This document shows positions 22,761 through 33,847 of a DNA stretch of 64,000 nucleotides, piece by piece. Under the pieces are notes generated by a model, which ran no database searches, was not told the origin of the DNA, and saw only the letters and a list, made by a program, of their open reading frames with translations. Both the position numbers and the translations under genes were made by a program. The DNA is taken from positions 32,244,091 through 32,308,090 of the forward strand of contig NC_053044.1 in assembly GCF_003473485.1 (NCBI RefSeq). The letters run 5' to 3'. Position 1 is the stretch's first letter, and the number at the start of each line of letters is the position of its first letter. Origin of the DNA: Medicago truncatula (taxonomy: Eukaryota; Streptophyta; Magnoliopsida; Fabales; Fabaceae).

Positions 22761-23795
22761 AATTTATTATGACTTTAACATGCAACTGCAACTTTTTAAC
22801 GTATAATTGATGTAAAGTATCTATTTTTTTTTCTTTCTTTCTAGGGATATTTTTTGGCTAAATACTACGGTTTATACTATTTTATTAGTTGATTTGAAAT
22901 TTTTCATAAAGGTGCATAATCGTCAAAACTTGGAGATTACCTATCCAAGGCATGTTCCCCTAATGATGTTAAAGCTTGACCATGGAATCTATGGCCGAGA
23001 CGAACCCCCTGGATTTGCTGGCGTCACTGCAAAAATCTCATCGACAAGACGAAGACAACTTCTAGATTTCGATCAAGAAATGGTTGTCTCTATTTGATGT
23101 TAACGATGGCTACCTGGTATAATTTTATTACCTTCAAATTTCTTCACACGTTTCAATTTTAGAGTAAGCAATAGTTGGAAACATATACAAAAATTAAAAA
23201 CTCTTATTATCGACTACATATGCTTTTTTTTGCCGTAATTTAGAGAATTTTTTGTTTCGTTTATTGATGCAAATTTTTTTGTACGCAATACTTACCGCAG
23301 AATGTTGTAGGGAACAAAACTTACAAAAGAGATAGGATATAGACAAAAAAAAAAACTTTATTCATGCTCTTAGACTCTAGATATCTCTTTATTTGGTACC
23401 ATTCTACTCTAAAGTACTTGGTTAGAAGGTCGATAGTACTATGCCAACGCGTGGATGGACGGACAATTAAAAGATGGTCGAGTTCTCAGGGACTATTTCA
23501 AGGTTGATTGAGTCAGACTATACATAGTTATTCCCTTAAACAATATAAAGGGAATACAAGATTTTTTGGGCTTGGTTTTTCATTATTCCAGCTATTCCCT
23601 TAAACAAATTTATGATGTTGTTGATGTTATTGCAAAAGCTAAAAAGTTTATACTATTTAAAAGTCACAAACATCTATACATAGTATACATATGATTTTTA
23701 TCAAAATCAAAATTTCATAAAAAAATTAAAAAAAAATTGTTTAAAAGTTACACATGTTAGTGCATTAAAAAATGCTTACCGACATAAATGGAGTG
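22761..23795. other. Non-genic stretch between the chromovirus and the solo LTR
   Basis: AT-rich DNA. A 67-codon open frame at 22894-23097 has no recognisable features and is not called. Under the nested-insertion model this would be the interior of the older hAT-like element. Confidence 0.4.
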
Positions 23796-24487
23796 TGTTG
23801 TGAATTCGATGAAAAATCACACCAATAATAATCTTGATGTGTGGAGCAAGTGATAATCAAACAACCAAAATAAAGTGTATGGAAATTATAATCACAAGCA
23901 AAAGTAGAAAACAACGAGAGAAAACAAAAGAATTTGTTTACCCAGTTCGATCCAAAATTGACCTAGTCTGGGGGAGAGAGCAGTCCTCCGTTTCACTATA
24001 ATGATGAGTAACTTTACAAAAGAGATATCAATGGGTTACAAGAATAAGTATCCCGCCTAATTCTACCTAAAGTCTCAATATCTTCCTGTAACCAAGAGAC
24101 TCAATCCTAATAGTGTTTTCCAAGGTGAATCAACTCTCAAACCCTTGTGTTTGTTGCCAAGAGCAAACTATATACAAACCCTAGTTTTGTTGTTGTCTTT
24201 CTAAACCCTTGTTTCAACCCCCTCTATCTCAAGGTTTACTCTGATGCAAAGTCTATATTTATAGTAAAAGTATCCCTCATAAATTGGAACAAAATCTCAG
24301 CCCAAAAATATGTTTTTGTTATATTTTCTGTCGGCAAATTCGGGCCCCGAATTCCTCCATTCGACCACGGATTTTTGCCGAACCAACAGACAAAAAACAG
24401 CACTCAAATTCGGGTCCCGAACAGCACCATTTGGGCTCCGATTTTGACAGATTCAGCAAACTTCAATTTTGAGTCACTTTCACAACA
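23796..24487. mobile_element. Solo LTR (692 bp)
   Basis: The segment begins TGTTGTGAA and ends TTCACAACA, so it has TG/CA ends with a 9-bp inverted repeat. Its flanks are GAGTG and AAGTG, a 5-bp target duplication with one mismatch. No internal coding region adjoins it. It is therefore read as a solo LTR left by recombination between two LTRs. The superfamily cannot be set from the LTR alone. Confidence 0.65.
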
Positions 24488-25140
24488 AAGTGCATGTCTG
24501 AAAATTTGTGTTTAGAGAGAGAGAGATATATATATATATGAAATACAATAGAAAATATGCATAGACAGATACATTAGTGCCGACATTTCTGTTGGTCTAT
24601 AATAAGATATCTTTTTTAAATATGATACAACATATATGTTAAGTATGAGAAATTATATATTGACAACCTTTTGGTTGTCCAACATCGTATATCTATACCG
24701 TATAGATACTATATTATTTTTTAATTAGTTGTTTCTCTCTCTTATAATCACATCAATAGTTATAATTGATGTATTTTTATACTAGTTGTTCAAAAGTTGT
24801 TGATTTTTAGATGTTCATATAACATTACTCTAAGAGTATTCTAGATTATTTAAAATAAAAAACATAATTAATATATGTTTCAAAATTGTTCTCTCTTGTG
24901 AGTTGTCATCTAATACATCTATACATATTTTTTTGTAGGGATTGAGATTTGAGATAAATAGAGTATTTTGATTGTTGTTTGCATATGAAATTTTGGATGT
25001 ATATTTGGATTTTATTTCAACAGTTGATTTTTGGATTATGGTATGGAACATGAAATTTCAATGGAATATGTTATGTATGGATGTTTAAAAGTCGAAGTTT
25101 GTAGGTAATTAAAAAAATATTTTCTTTGTACAAAAAAAAT
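24488..25140. other. AT-rich non-genic stretch
   Basis: It contains a GA/TA microsatellite at about 24515-24540 and A/T-rich sequence. No gene or clear element was seen. Confidence 0.4.
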
Positions 25141-25311
25141 TCAAAAATCAATGGGTACCCACGAATCTCCGTGAGTATCTAAATACCCGTGGATTACCCA
25201 TATAGAGATACCCACACGGGTATGCAGACGGGCACGGATACCATATTTGTCCAGCGGAGCAGGGACAAATATCATATTAATTGTGCCCATGGATACCCAT
25301 TGACATCCATA

Positions 25312-25740
25312 TCCAGGACCAAGCATCAGAAGAGTTCGAAGTCACCTTTCCTTCCACCGCCTGCAACAACTCTTCCAAAAACATAAACTCCTCCATCCAC
25401 AACTCCCTCTTCCACCTAAAAACGCACTCCCACCTGTCTCCCACCCAATACCCCATATCTGCGACCCTATACCCTATCACCCCATTGATCAGAAACCTGA
25501 AAAAGAGGAGGGAACTTAGTTCTCAGAGATGACCTCTCCACCCACGGATTGAACCAAAACGAATTTGTGAGACCGCTCCCCACTTTCAAAACAACACTTT
25601 CAGCAAACCAGTCCGACCATGAACCCTCCTTAGCACCCAACATGGACGCATCCTCCCACCACAAGGAGGACCGCCGTAAGAGTGGTGAATTTGACCATAC
25701 CAACTTAACATTAAACGTCCAAATAAACATTTTTTAACTA
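25312..25740 (-). mobile_element. LINE fragment (reverse transcriptase C-terminal region)
   Basis: Minus-strand readings in more than one frame give SLWWEDASMLGAKEGSWSDW, SGLTNSFWFNPWVE and FPPLFQVSDQWGDRV, then WKRELWMEEFMFLEELLQAV. These are typical of the region between the reverse transcriptase and the zinc-binding (zf-RVT) domain of plant L1-like LINEs. It is broken into frames and truncated at both ends. The left edge meets the hAT-like end at 25311. Confidence 0.8.
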
Positions 25741-26982
25741 AATTTGATGAAATATGATCATGGTACATATATTTTGACTTAAATGATTAATTTGTAAAGA
25801 ACTAATTTATTATAAACATCTAACTTAAATCACCGTATTTGACATTTTTTTACTAATAACTGATTGACCCTTTAAAAAAACTGGATTGATTTTTAATAGT
25901 TCGGAAACTATTTATTATATTTTGATAGCTCAGGGACCAAATAAAAGGGTGGTAATTTAAAGACCAAATTGAAGGTTTATACAAAATTGAATATCTCTTG
26001 TGAGAATTGCTACCAATAAAATGAGTAAGCTAAGTAATTGTCATTTTAGTGATAAGTCACGTTCCTAACAGATACTTTTGTTGAACTAGATTCAACATTA
26101 ACATGTTACGGACCAACACACACTTTAGACTTTTACTATTTTCGGCTTTGATTCTCCAAACTTGTATAGTTTGTTGATGTTCTCAATTTTTTTTTTTTAC
26201 CATTTTTTGTTGTCAGCAATCAGATGTTTTGCTTAAGCGTTGACCTTAATTTTCATTTTCAAATTTGTCATTGCGTGATTGACTCTGTTGTGGACTGACC
26301 CATAAAAAATAAAAATAGAAAACCACAAAGACCAATAAAAAAAATTCTGGTACAAACCAATAAACTTTATTTGATATTACTGTACTATTAAATTAAATTG
26401 TTACTGTAATCAAATCTTTATCATTAAATGTTACACGTAAGTTATACTTAATCGAATAATCATAGGTTTGATCTCTAAAATACAATGAAACTGAATGATA
26501 GATGAAATTAAAGGGAAATAGTTGAAAACAAAAAATAAATTTCAATAAAATTAAATTTTTGGGGGCAATTACGCCATTCTTTATATGAGTGGGTTCACCG
26601 TGGCCTTCTTTTTAATAATTATGGAAGGTCTTTCTTCCAAGGAATCTTGACACAACAAGAAAGTTGTTGTCATCAGAATAAAAAAACTGCATGTTTAAGT
26701 CTTGAAACAGCTTCTTGTGTAAAAAACAAGATAAGATAAAATACATTAAAATAGTGTGACTCCATCCCAATAGGTATGCGGAAGCTTTCATGCACCGAAC
26801 CGTTCTTTTGAAGATCTTCCTTTCCAACCATATTTTTTCAAACCATAAGATCTGAACTCCATGTTTTTATTAAAGGGATCTGAGATCAATTTCATTTGGA
26901 CCAAGATAATGTTCAATGTTGGCCCCAGAAGTGTCTCTAAACATTTAAAACAAAAATAGCAACCAAGCATTACCTCCTTATT
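25741..26982. other. Spacer 3' of the first DUF1517 gene; no gene
   Basis: AT-rich intergenic DNA. Short open frames at 26612-26970 lie immediately 3' of the DUF1517 stop codon and are not convincing coding sequence; part of this stretch is probably 3' untranslated sequence of that gene. Confidence 0.45.
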
Positions 26983-29900
26983 TTATTCATGTTTCTTAGA
27001 GATTTTCATAGACTTAGCTAACTGAAGGTAGTCTTTAAGTAGCTTTGCATCTGAGACGGTGTCATTCTCTTTCTGTGGGGTCCATAACACTTCACCAGCC
27101 TGTAAGATTCAAGGTTATAGTAACAATACTAAGAATTGAAGAAATGACACATGAAAAGAATGTCTATTTTAACTTACTAATAAATATTTGCTGGAAATAA
27201 GGGATTTAAGCTTTGGTAAGACTTCCTTTAAATCTTCAGCTCCATTGATATCAGGTAGCTTATGTGCTCCTTTAACAGCTACTAATAATATTATCTAGCA
27301 TAAGACATTTCTCAAATATAAGAAAGAAAATGAAATATATCAAACAGTAAAGATATTTGAACAACGTTAAGTTGTCCGTCAACGTATAACTCTACCATTC
27401 TTCTACTTTTTTTTAATACTTTTTTTCTTTATCTCGATTTGCATGCAAGGCTTGCAATTGCAGAGATCCACTCTGGTCGGATACGGTGAGTGTACACGAC
27501 AAGGTTTTTGCATTGTCAAAATATCAGCACTCCACACAAAATACTATGGTTGAAAACGATGGAAATTTTAAAATTGAGAATGAAACTCTTGAAAGTTTAT
27601 GCCAACGCAAAAATTAAATCAAATTTATGTAAACCACAGATAAATAGATCATACCGTACCACTATGTACTTGTTGTCCGGCCCATCGAGAAGTTTCTCTG
27701 TTTCGAATTTCTCTGCTTCTTCAGAACTCTTTCTCACATCAAACTGCAGAAAACTATTAGTTGGTTAATGGCTAAAGCTATATAACTACTATTTGGAACA
27801 AAATTATGAAATAACTTGCTCAATAGTTGAAATTTAATTTGATAGTAACTTTTTTTTTTTGTCAATGTGCAGATTCCAAGAAATTTAAGCACAATTAAAA
27901 TCTCTATAAAAATTATATCATACCGTGGAGTTTTCATTGCCAATCTTATCGTAACTCTGGCTTCTTATAATTGTTTTATGGTTGTCCGTCAAGTTAACTA
28001 ATGTCTCTTCATCAAATTTTGCCCTTTCTTCGTTTGATAGTTGGTTATAGCATTTTTCTCCATCGTCCTTGCTTCGTTTAAGATCCACCTGACAAAGATA
28101 TTGTTCATCAAGTGTGACCCTTTTAACACCTATATAGGCTATAACTGATATTGCACATTTCCCTAATTGGAGAAGGAATGAACTTACAGATGAGTATCCT
28201 GCTACACAGAAACCATGATGTTGATCCAGAGTTTGCATTGTCTCTGTCACAAAAGGTCAAGCAACAAGAAGAATATCAAATACAAAAGCCTTGTAGAATA
28301 AAATAAAGTTCATTGTTAGCTAGATTATAGAACAAAACATTATTACTTGAGGCTTTTTATTCAAAAGGCCAAAGAAACTAATATTAAAACACTTGTGCAT
28401 TTGTTTTAGATATCTCTCAAAGCATTAATCAATTTACTGCATAATTATGCAGAATTACGCAAAGGGGCAAACCAACAAACTGATTGCAAATTATAATATA
28501 TTTCATCCCCTCTCTAGTCACACGTTTCCACATTCCTCCCATGCACATCCTAACACGGCATGAATGCAACTTCAATGCAGGTACCGTGCTGCATAATTAT
28601 GCAGAGTCAAAACAAAAGCCAAAACAAGCCACCAATGTAAGACTGTAACATAATGAACTCCACCACTTCTCTAACCTCACTTCTTTACAAGACAATCAAT
28701 CCAAACAAGCTGCCAAAATTCACACCAAGGTCCATCCATTGAACACAAAACTGCACAAACCCCCATCTATGATATCATTGAGACATCCTTTCTTGCATTA
28801 TAAACACCCCACCCAACATAAAAGAGAAGCAACCCGCCCTTCTACCACCTCCACATCCCATTAAAAAGCGATTTACATCGATTGAACTGCCAAGTGGCCT
28901 ACACAACTAAAAGCTCCAGCTGCAAGAAAACTGTTCCAACACACTGCTTCCCTTCTCTCCAAAACCGAGCCCTTGGAAATCTAAGAACGTTACAATCAAG
29001 ACTGCAGCAGGTCGATTCTGTCCGGTACCAATTTGGGTGGGCTAGTTTAGCTTCTTCAAAAAAAAATCAAGACTGCAGCCGATGCAAAATAAGCTAGACC
29101 CCCTAAGTCCGAAACAAGCTAACAGATTAACCATGACAAAGAGTATTTGAAACTAGGTGCCTTCGAACTCAACCATTTCCAAGCCAGCAGTTCGGAACTC
29201 GAAAATTTTATCCACTAATAAAGATTTTGCACGGAAAATACCTTGATTGCTTTCTCTCCATATGGACCAAATACAAGCAAACAACATCAGTTGAAACTTT
29301 TATTCTACGACTCTCCCACCCTGAATCATGCCTGAGACACAATTTAAGTTATTCCTCCCTCTTTGTGAAACACAACAGAAACACCCATCAACTTTGCAAT
29401 TTCATAACACACTAAAAACCGCTCATTCAAAAAACAAATGATTTACTGATTCTTCCATGCCACATTCACCGATACAACTTTGATCATCCTTTCCTATGAT
29501 CCCTTGGTTAGCAAAGTTCACTTTGGAATGAATTCTATTGAGTGTTAACCACCTAGCAAAAGCTGCTAGCTTTAATGGGACCAAATTATGCCATACCAAC
29601 GTTTTCAAATCCTTCACAGATCTACAAGTCGCCTTCATTAACAAAAGATAGGCTGACTTAACAGTGTACTTCCCTAGAACAACCATTTTCACAAGTTCAA
29701 CATACAATACAAGATTATAACACAAGATATTACTGCATATGTTCTTAAATATAGGACTACATTTGTTGACTAAATTACCGGAATTCAGAAAGCTTGTAGT
29801 AGTATTAAATTTGCTTATAATGTGTATTGCTTTCCAAGTTCACCTCACCCTTCAGTTTATAAGAGATGATTAATGTAGTTGAAAATTTGAATGAGTCTCT

Positions 29901-31134
29901 AAAATATATGTAAACTCTTCGTAAATTGTGTGTAAATTATGTGTGCCCATAATGAGATCACACACCCTGTATTTATAATGGTTTTACAATAAATGTATTG
30001 AATGCTTAATGAGTAAGCACTAGCCTAGGAAGTTGTATACTCTTTTTTTTTGTTAACCCTCCGGTTCCTCAAGGAAAAGGGCCCTAGTAATTCGGAGTTC
30101 GGCTAAGTAAAGTCTGACCAAGAATTGCTCCCACCAAGAAGTTGTATACTCTAGTTGTAATAACAATCAATCTAGGAAGTTGTACAATTAAATGAATATT
30201 TAAAGATTTTTAATTTTAAGTTGTGTAGTATATTTAGGATATACTATAAAAATATTAGAAGCAACTCACCTTTCAATAAATTGCAGACACCTTCTCGAGA
30301 GGATGTATTAGCAGCTTCTGCAATCCTAGCTAGATCCCTTTGTATTGTGTTTCCCACCTCAACCAACATTCCAACCTTAAACAACAGGAATAAAAACATT
30401 TACATATATCTTACATGTACTACCTATGAAGCACTAACACATACATCGAACACTCACACGTCAAAACTGATAACGATTTGGAAAATTTGGATTAATTGAA
30501 TATAATCAAATGTGATGATGTCATGTCAGACACCATACATGTCTTCGATCAGAGGTGTCTGTATCTATGAATATGAAGCACACATACGGACACAGACACA
30601 CTGGTAATAATATGAGAAAATTAAATTTTATTTGAACGTCATCACATGTGCTGGTGTCAGTGTTGGACATCAGACACGTCTTTGATCAAAGGTATCGGTG
30701 CTACAGAGGTTACTACTACTAGTACTAGTAGTTGAATAATGAAAAAGAACAATGATGTTTATGTTAAAAACCTGAAGCTTGAGCACAGTAACTGAATTCC
30801 TATTCCCATTAGCATCTTTATTCCAAAATCCAACAAAAAAGATACCAAATGCAAATATCATGAAGAACACCAATGGCCCATTTCCACCACTTGCAACCTT
30901 ATCATCACCATCATGATGAGGAGGGGAATCATACATATGATGATGTTCCCTTACACGTTCAGAATCTGAGTCACTTGTGAATGAATCAGAGGAGGAAGAA
31001 TCTGAATCGAAGAAGCTTCCTCCCGCAACACCTCCTGAGGAGGCTGAAACTGAATTAAGGTTCCATGTTAATGATAACAAAGCAATCAGTAACAAAGCAA
31101 TAACACTTTGAACGTGTTTTCTTGAGAAAATCAT
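26983..31134 (-). CDS. DUF1517 family protein, copy 1, seven exons, 335 aa
   Basis: Exons on the minus strand are 30772-31134, 30270-30375, 28188-28243, 27924-28088, 27660-27743, 27178-27294 and 26983-27099. All junctions are GT-AG and the sum is 336 codons. The protein has an N-terminal hydrophobic segment (SVIALLLIALLSL), a serine-rich linker (SASSGGVAGGSFF), a second membrane segment (FFMIFAFGIFFVGFW), and then the DUF1517 core: RDLARIAEAANTSSREGV, GEKCYNQLSNEERAKFDEET, DNKYIV, AHKLPDINGAEDLKE and AGEVLWTPQKEND. The family includes Arabidopsis FLAP1, a chloroplast protein involved in acclimation to fluctuating light; whether this divergent copy shares that role is unknown. The start at 31134 matches the paralogue's MGFSRKH start; an upstream in-frame ATG at 31167 would add 11 residues. 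Intron 2 carries a LINE fragment and a SINE-like insertion. Confidence 0.88.
28430..29690 (-). mobile_element. 5'-truncated LINE fragment in intron 2 of DUF1517 copy 1
   Basis: From about 29690 leftward the minus strand reads GKYTVKSAYLLLMK, LVWHNLVPLKLAAFARWL and CGMEESVNHLFFE (the zf-RVT domain of plant LINEs). A frame-broken tail follows with LFACIWSIWRERNQGIF and 3' non-coding sequence. Flanking intron DNA on both sides matches intron 2 of DUF1517 copy 2, which lacks this insert and so fixes the approximate borders. The palindrome CTGCATAATTATGCAG occurs at about 28588, and a near copy lies at about 28438. Confidence 0.8.
30044..30137 (-). mobile_element. Short SINE-like retroposon with 15-bp target duplication
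   Basis: A 94-bp insert is flanked by perfect direct repeats GAAGTTGTATACTCT (30029-30043 and 30138-30152). A poly-T run at its left edge is the A-tail of a minus-strand insertion. The body is GC-richer than its surroundings (GAACCGGAGGGTTAAC near the tail). A long duplication plus an A-tail is the signature of LINE-machinery retroposition. The family is not assigned. It lies in intron 2 of DUF1517 copy 1. Confidence 0.75.
30530..30710. repeat. Copy of a GACAC-rich dispersed repeat
   Basis: Repeated GTGTC, GACAC and GTCAGACAC words with GAAGCAC match the style of the element at 42036-42192, though the ends are degraded. It lies in intron 1 of DUF1517 copy 1, close to the end of exon 1. Confidence 0.4.
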
Positions 31135-31167
31135 TAGTGTGCAATCAAATTGAGTCTTTTTAATCAA

Positions 31168-31922
31168 CTAAATGATTGTAGAAGAAATTGGTGTGATGTT
31201 TTATCAAAAGTTTGTATGATTTGGAAGGAAATTGTGTGTCATATTTGGTTGAGATGTGAATTTGGCGGTGATTGAGGATCTTAAACTTTTTTCCTTTCCA
31301 GTCATTAACTTATTTTTTTTATTCTTCAAAAAAAAAATCAGTAATTTATTTTTAATTTGTTTAGGAAAGGTCATTTTAATTATGTTTTTAATCCCATTAA
31401 ATATATTAACATTTTATTTTGGTTTCTCTAAAAAATTTCTTTAACTACTAGTCTTTATGAAATTTTCAATCATCACTTTTAATCCTTATTTTTAAGTCAA
31501 TTCATGTATAATATTTGTATTTTTTTATCAAAATTGTGTAGAAAATTATAAAATTTGTCCAAAATATAGAACTTTTCAACAAAACATGATTTCTTATTTC
31601 AAAAAAAAAAAAACAAAACATAAATTCTACTATATTCAAGTTTACTTGAAAAGAGGAATCAAAAGTGAAGATGGAAAACTTTTTTCTGCAAAAAATTTTA
31701 TTCAAAAAAATTTTCTGCAAACTTTTATTCAAAAATATAAATTCTATATTCAAGTTTACTTGAAAAGAGAGATCAAAAGTGAAGTTGGAAAACTTTTTAG
31801 GGACTAAAAAGCAAAGAAAAATTTTAGAAGGACGAAAATAAAAAGTTAGTATATTTATAGGGAGCAAAAACATATTTAACCATTATTTTTATAGTGAATT
31901 GTTTTTTCTCTCTTTGAGAGTT
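31168..31922. other. 5' flank of DUF1517 copy 1 and AT-rich repeat
   Basis: The first 100 bp is the likely promoter and leader. From about 31360 to 31885 the DNA shows loose inverted symmetry. Its ends (TTTTAATTATGTTTTTAATC, AGCAAAAACATATTTAACC) are like those of the adjacent MITE at 31923. A 36-bp segment (TATATTCAAGTTTACTTGAA...) recurs at about 31630 and 31746. No gene is present. Confidence 0.45.
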
Positions 31923-32186
31923 GGGTTAAATATGTTTTTAATTCCTACAAAATAGCAAGCTTTCAAGTTTAATCCCTATAAAAAATTTATTCACTTTTAG
32001 TCCTTATTTGCATTTTATAAGGACTATTTTGGAGGATTAAAAGTATCAATTTTCTGTAAAAAGTTTTTAAAATAAAGACTATTCTTACAAACTACAATAT
32101 TATGGAGGACAAAAATCACCATTAAAATTTTATAAGACTAATTTGAAAACTCGGAATTTTATAGGGACTAAAAACATATTTAACCC
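31923..32186. mobile_element. MITE with GGGTTAAATATG termini
   Basis: The segment starts GGGTTAAATATGTTTTTA and ends TAAAAACATATTTAACCC, an 18-bp near-perfect terminal inverted repeat around 264 bp of AT-rich DNA. A related, more decayed copy lies just to the left. The superfamily is not set because the target duplication is unclear. Confidence 0.7.
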
Positions 32187-32718
32187 TTGAATTTTAAAGA
32201 AATATTTAAATGAGAAATGGTTTAAATAGTGTTTCATGCAAAGTTATTTTAACACTTTCATCCTTTTAGTAAGACTTTTTTTGGATAATAAAATTTTAAA
32301 AAATGCTTAACATGATAAGCTATTTTAAATAGTTTCTCTTAAAAATCTTTTTTGACATATATCTTTTTGAAATATATGTGAGTTTTATAATTTTAAATCT
32401 CAAACAATGAATATATCTATACTAGTGGATGCAAAAATACTCTTTCAATTTATAGGAAATGAGTTTCAAGTGATTTTTATTATTTTTGAGTAAATTTTCA
32501 AAAAAAAAAAATCTTTTTTTGTAGGGCATAAAAATCATTTCTAAAAATACAAAGAAACAAAATCATCTTCTTCCTTTTTTATAGGAGTATTTAAAAAAAA
32601 AAAAAAATGTCCCTAAATATAAGAGATTATATACAAAATCCTAGATGCATTATTTACTCTTTTTTTAAATATATCCCTTATTAATACTATCAATTTGTTT
32701 TGGTATATGAAAAGTTAA
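32187..32718. other. AT-rich spacer; no gene
   Basis: Low-complexity A and T runs only; no coding, RNA or element evidence. Confidence 0.5.
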
Positions 32719-33066
32719 GGGTGTGTTTCTTTCAAGTTATATTCGTAGATTCCTGGGAATAAAAAGATAGAAATATGCATGTCTATGTTTGGTACAAGTT
32801 TACTAAATTTGATTCCTGGGTATAAAACGTTCCTAGCAATAGAAAAATTTTCCCAAAGAAAATGGTGGGAATAAAGTTCTCATGAAGATGGGAATGATTT
32901 CATATGTAATTACCTATTATAATCCCTATTTTTATGGTTCCCGATAATATTATAACGTTAAACAAACATCATTTTTCTATATACCTTGGAATAAAATTCT
33001 CATCATTATGTTCCAAGGAATGTTATTCCTAGGAATAAATTTGGTAAATTTGAAACAAACACACCC
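32719..33066. mobile_element. hAT-like MITE (348 bp)
   Basis: The ends GGGTGTGTTTCTTTCAA and TTTGAAACAAACACACCC form a terminal inverted repeat of about 17 bp. The flanks AAAGTTAA and AAAGATTA could be a degraded 8-bp target duplication. The interior repeats a CCTAGGAATA / TATTCC theme. It is non-coding. Confidence 0.65.
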
Positions 33067-33847
33067 AAAGATTAAATATATATTTAATTAAGGGTAGTAG
33101 AGTAATAGTCACTCACATTTGAGACAACTTTATAACTCCCATAATTTTTGTAAATAACTCCTATAAAAAGGGACACATGGAGTATTTTTAAATCTATAAT
33201 AAACATACCGATGATAATACGTGTACTAATTTCTCTTTCAATATAAATTGTCATGATATCATGCCAGAATAAAAAGTAATAAGTAAGTCATTTTCAAATG
33301 TATCATTGTGTTTAGTTAAACTAACACTCAGGAGGAAGAAGATAAGATAGATGGGTCATACTTTCATTGTGTTTTAATTCTCTTTATTGTTTTGATTTTC
33401 GTATTAATATTTACATTTCTTTGTACATCTTTAGTTGTCGTATAAATTGTCACAAAAATGATGTTTAAAAAAATGAGTTGGTTATAAATATGACAGTCAC
33501 TTAGATATTTTGTTTGTAAAAAAATTATGAGTAAACAGAGAGCTTTTTGGCATGATGATCGGGAGTCTTAGCAACAGGATAAACTCCCAACTTTGGATCA
33601 AAGAAAATTAAAACTCATTTGCAAGTTGATCATTGAGGCAAACAAGTGATAGTCGACTGGAAAAGAGCTCAACACCTTGTCCGCAACTCATTCCGGACAT
33701 AACAAAAAAAAAATCTATTTGGTCTAAATTCTGTATCGAATTCTAAACATTCAAAAATAAATTCAACTGCTATTTTTTACAAAGATAAATTCAATTGCTA
33801 GAAAAAAACATGAATACAAAAATGGTAACCAAGCATTACCCACTTGT
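33067..33847. other. Spacer 3' of DUF1517 copy 2; no gene
   Basis: AT-rich intergenic DNA, its right end probably the 3' untranslated region of the minus-strand gene. No open frame of note. Confidence 0.45.

Larger units (their letters stand above)
13803..25311. mobile_element. Probable hAT-like element split by later insertions
   Basis: The left end reads TAGGGATGGCAATAGG at 13803. The right end, at 25296-25311, is an imperfect reverse complement (CCCATTGACATCCATA). Both ends are followed inward by similar GGGTA and CCCG-rich sequence. I infer two ends of one old element, inside which the chromovirus (14075-22755) and a solo LTR (23796-24487) inserted. No 8-bp target duplication is visible, so two unrelated copies remain possible. 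Confidence 0.35.
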
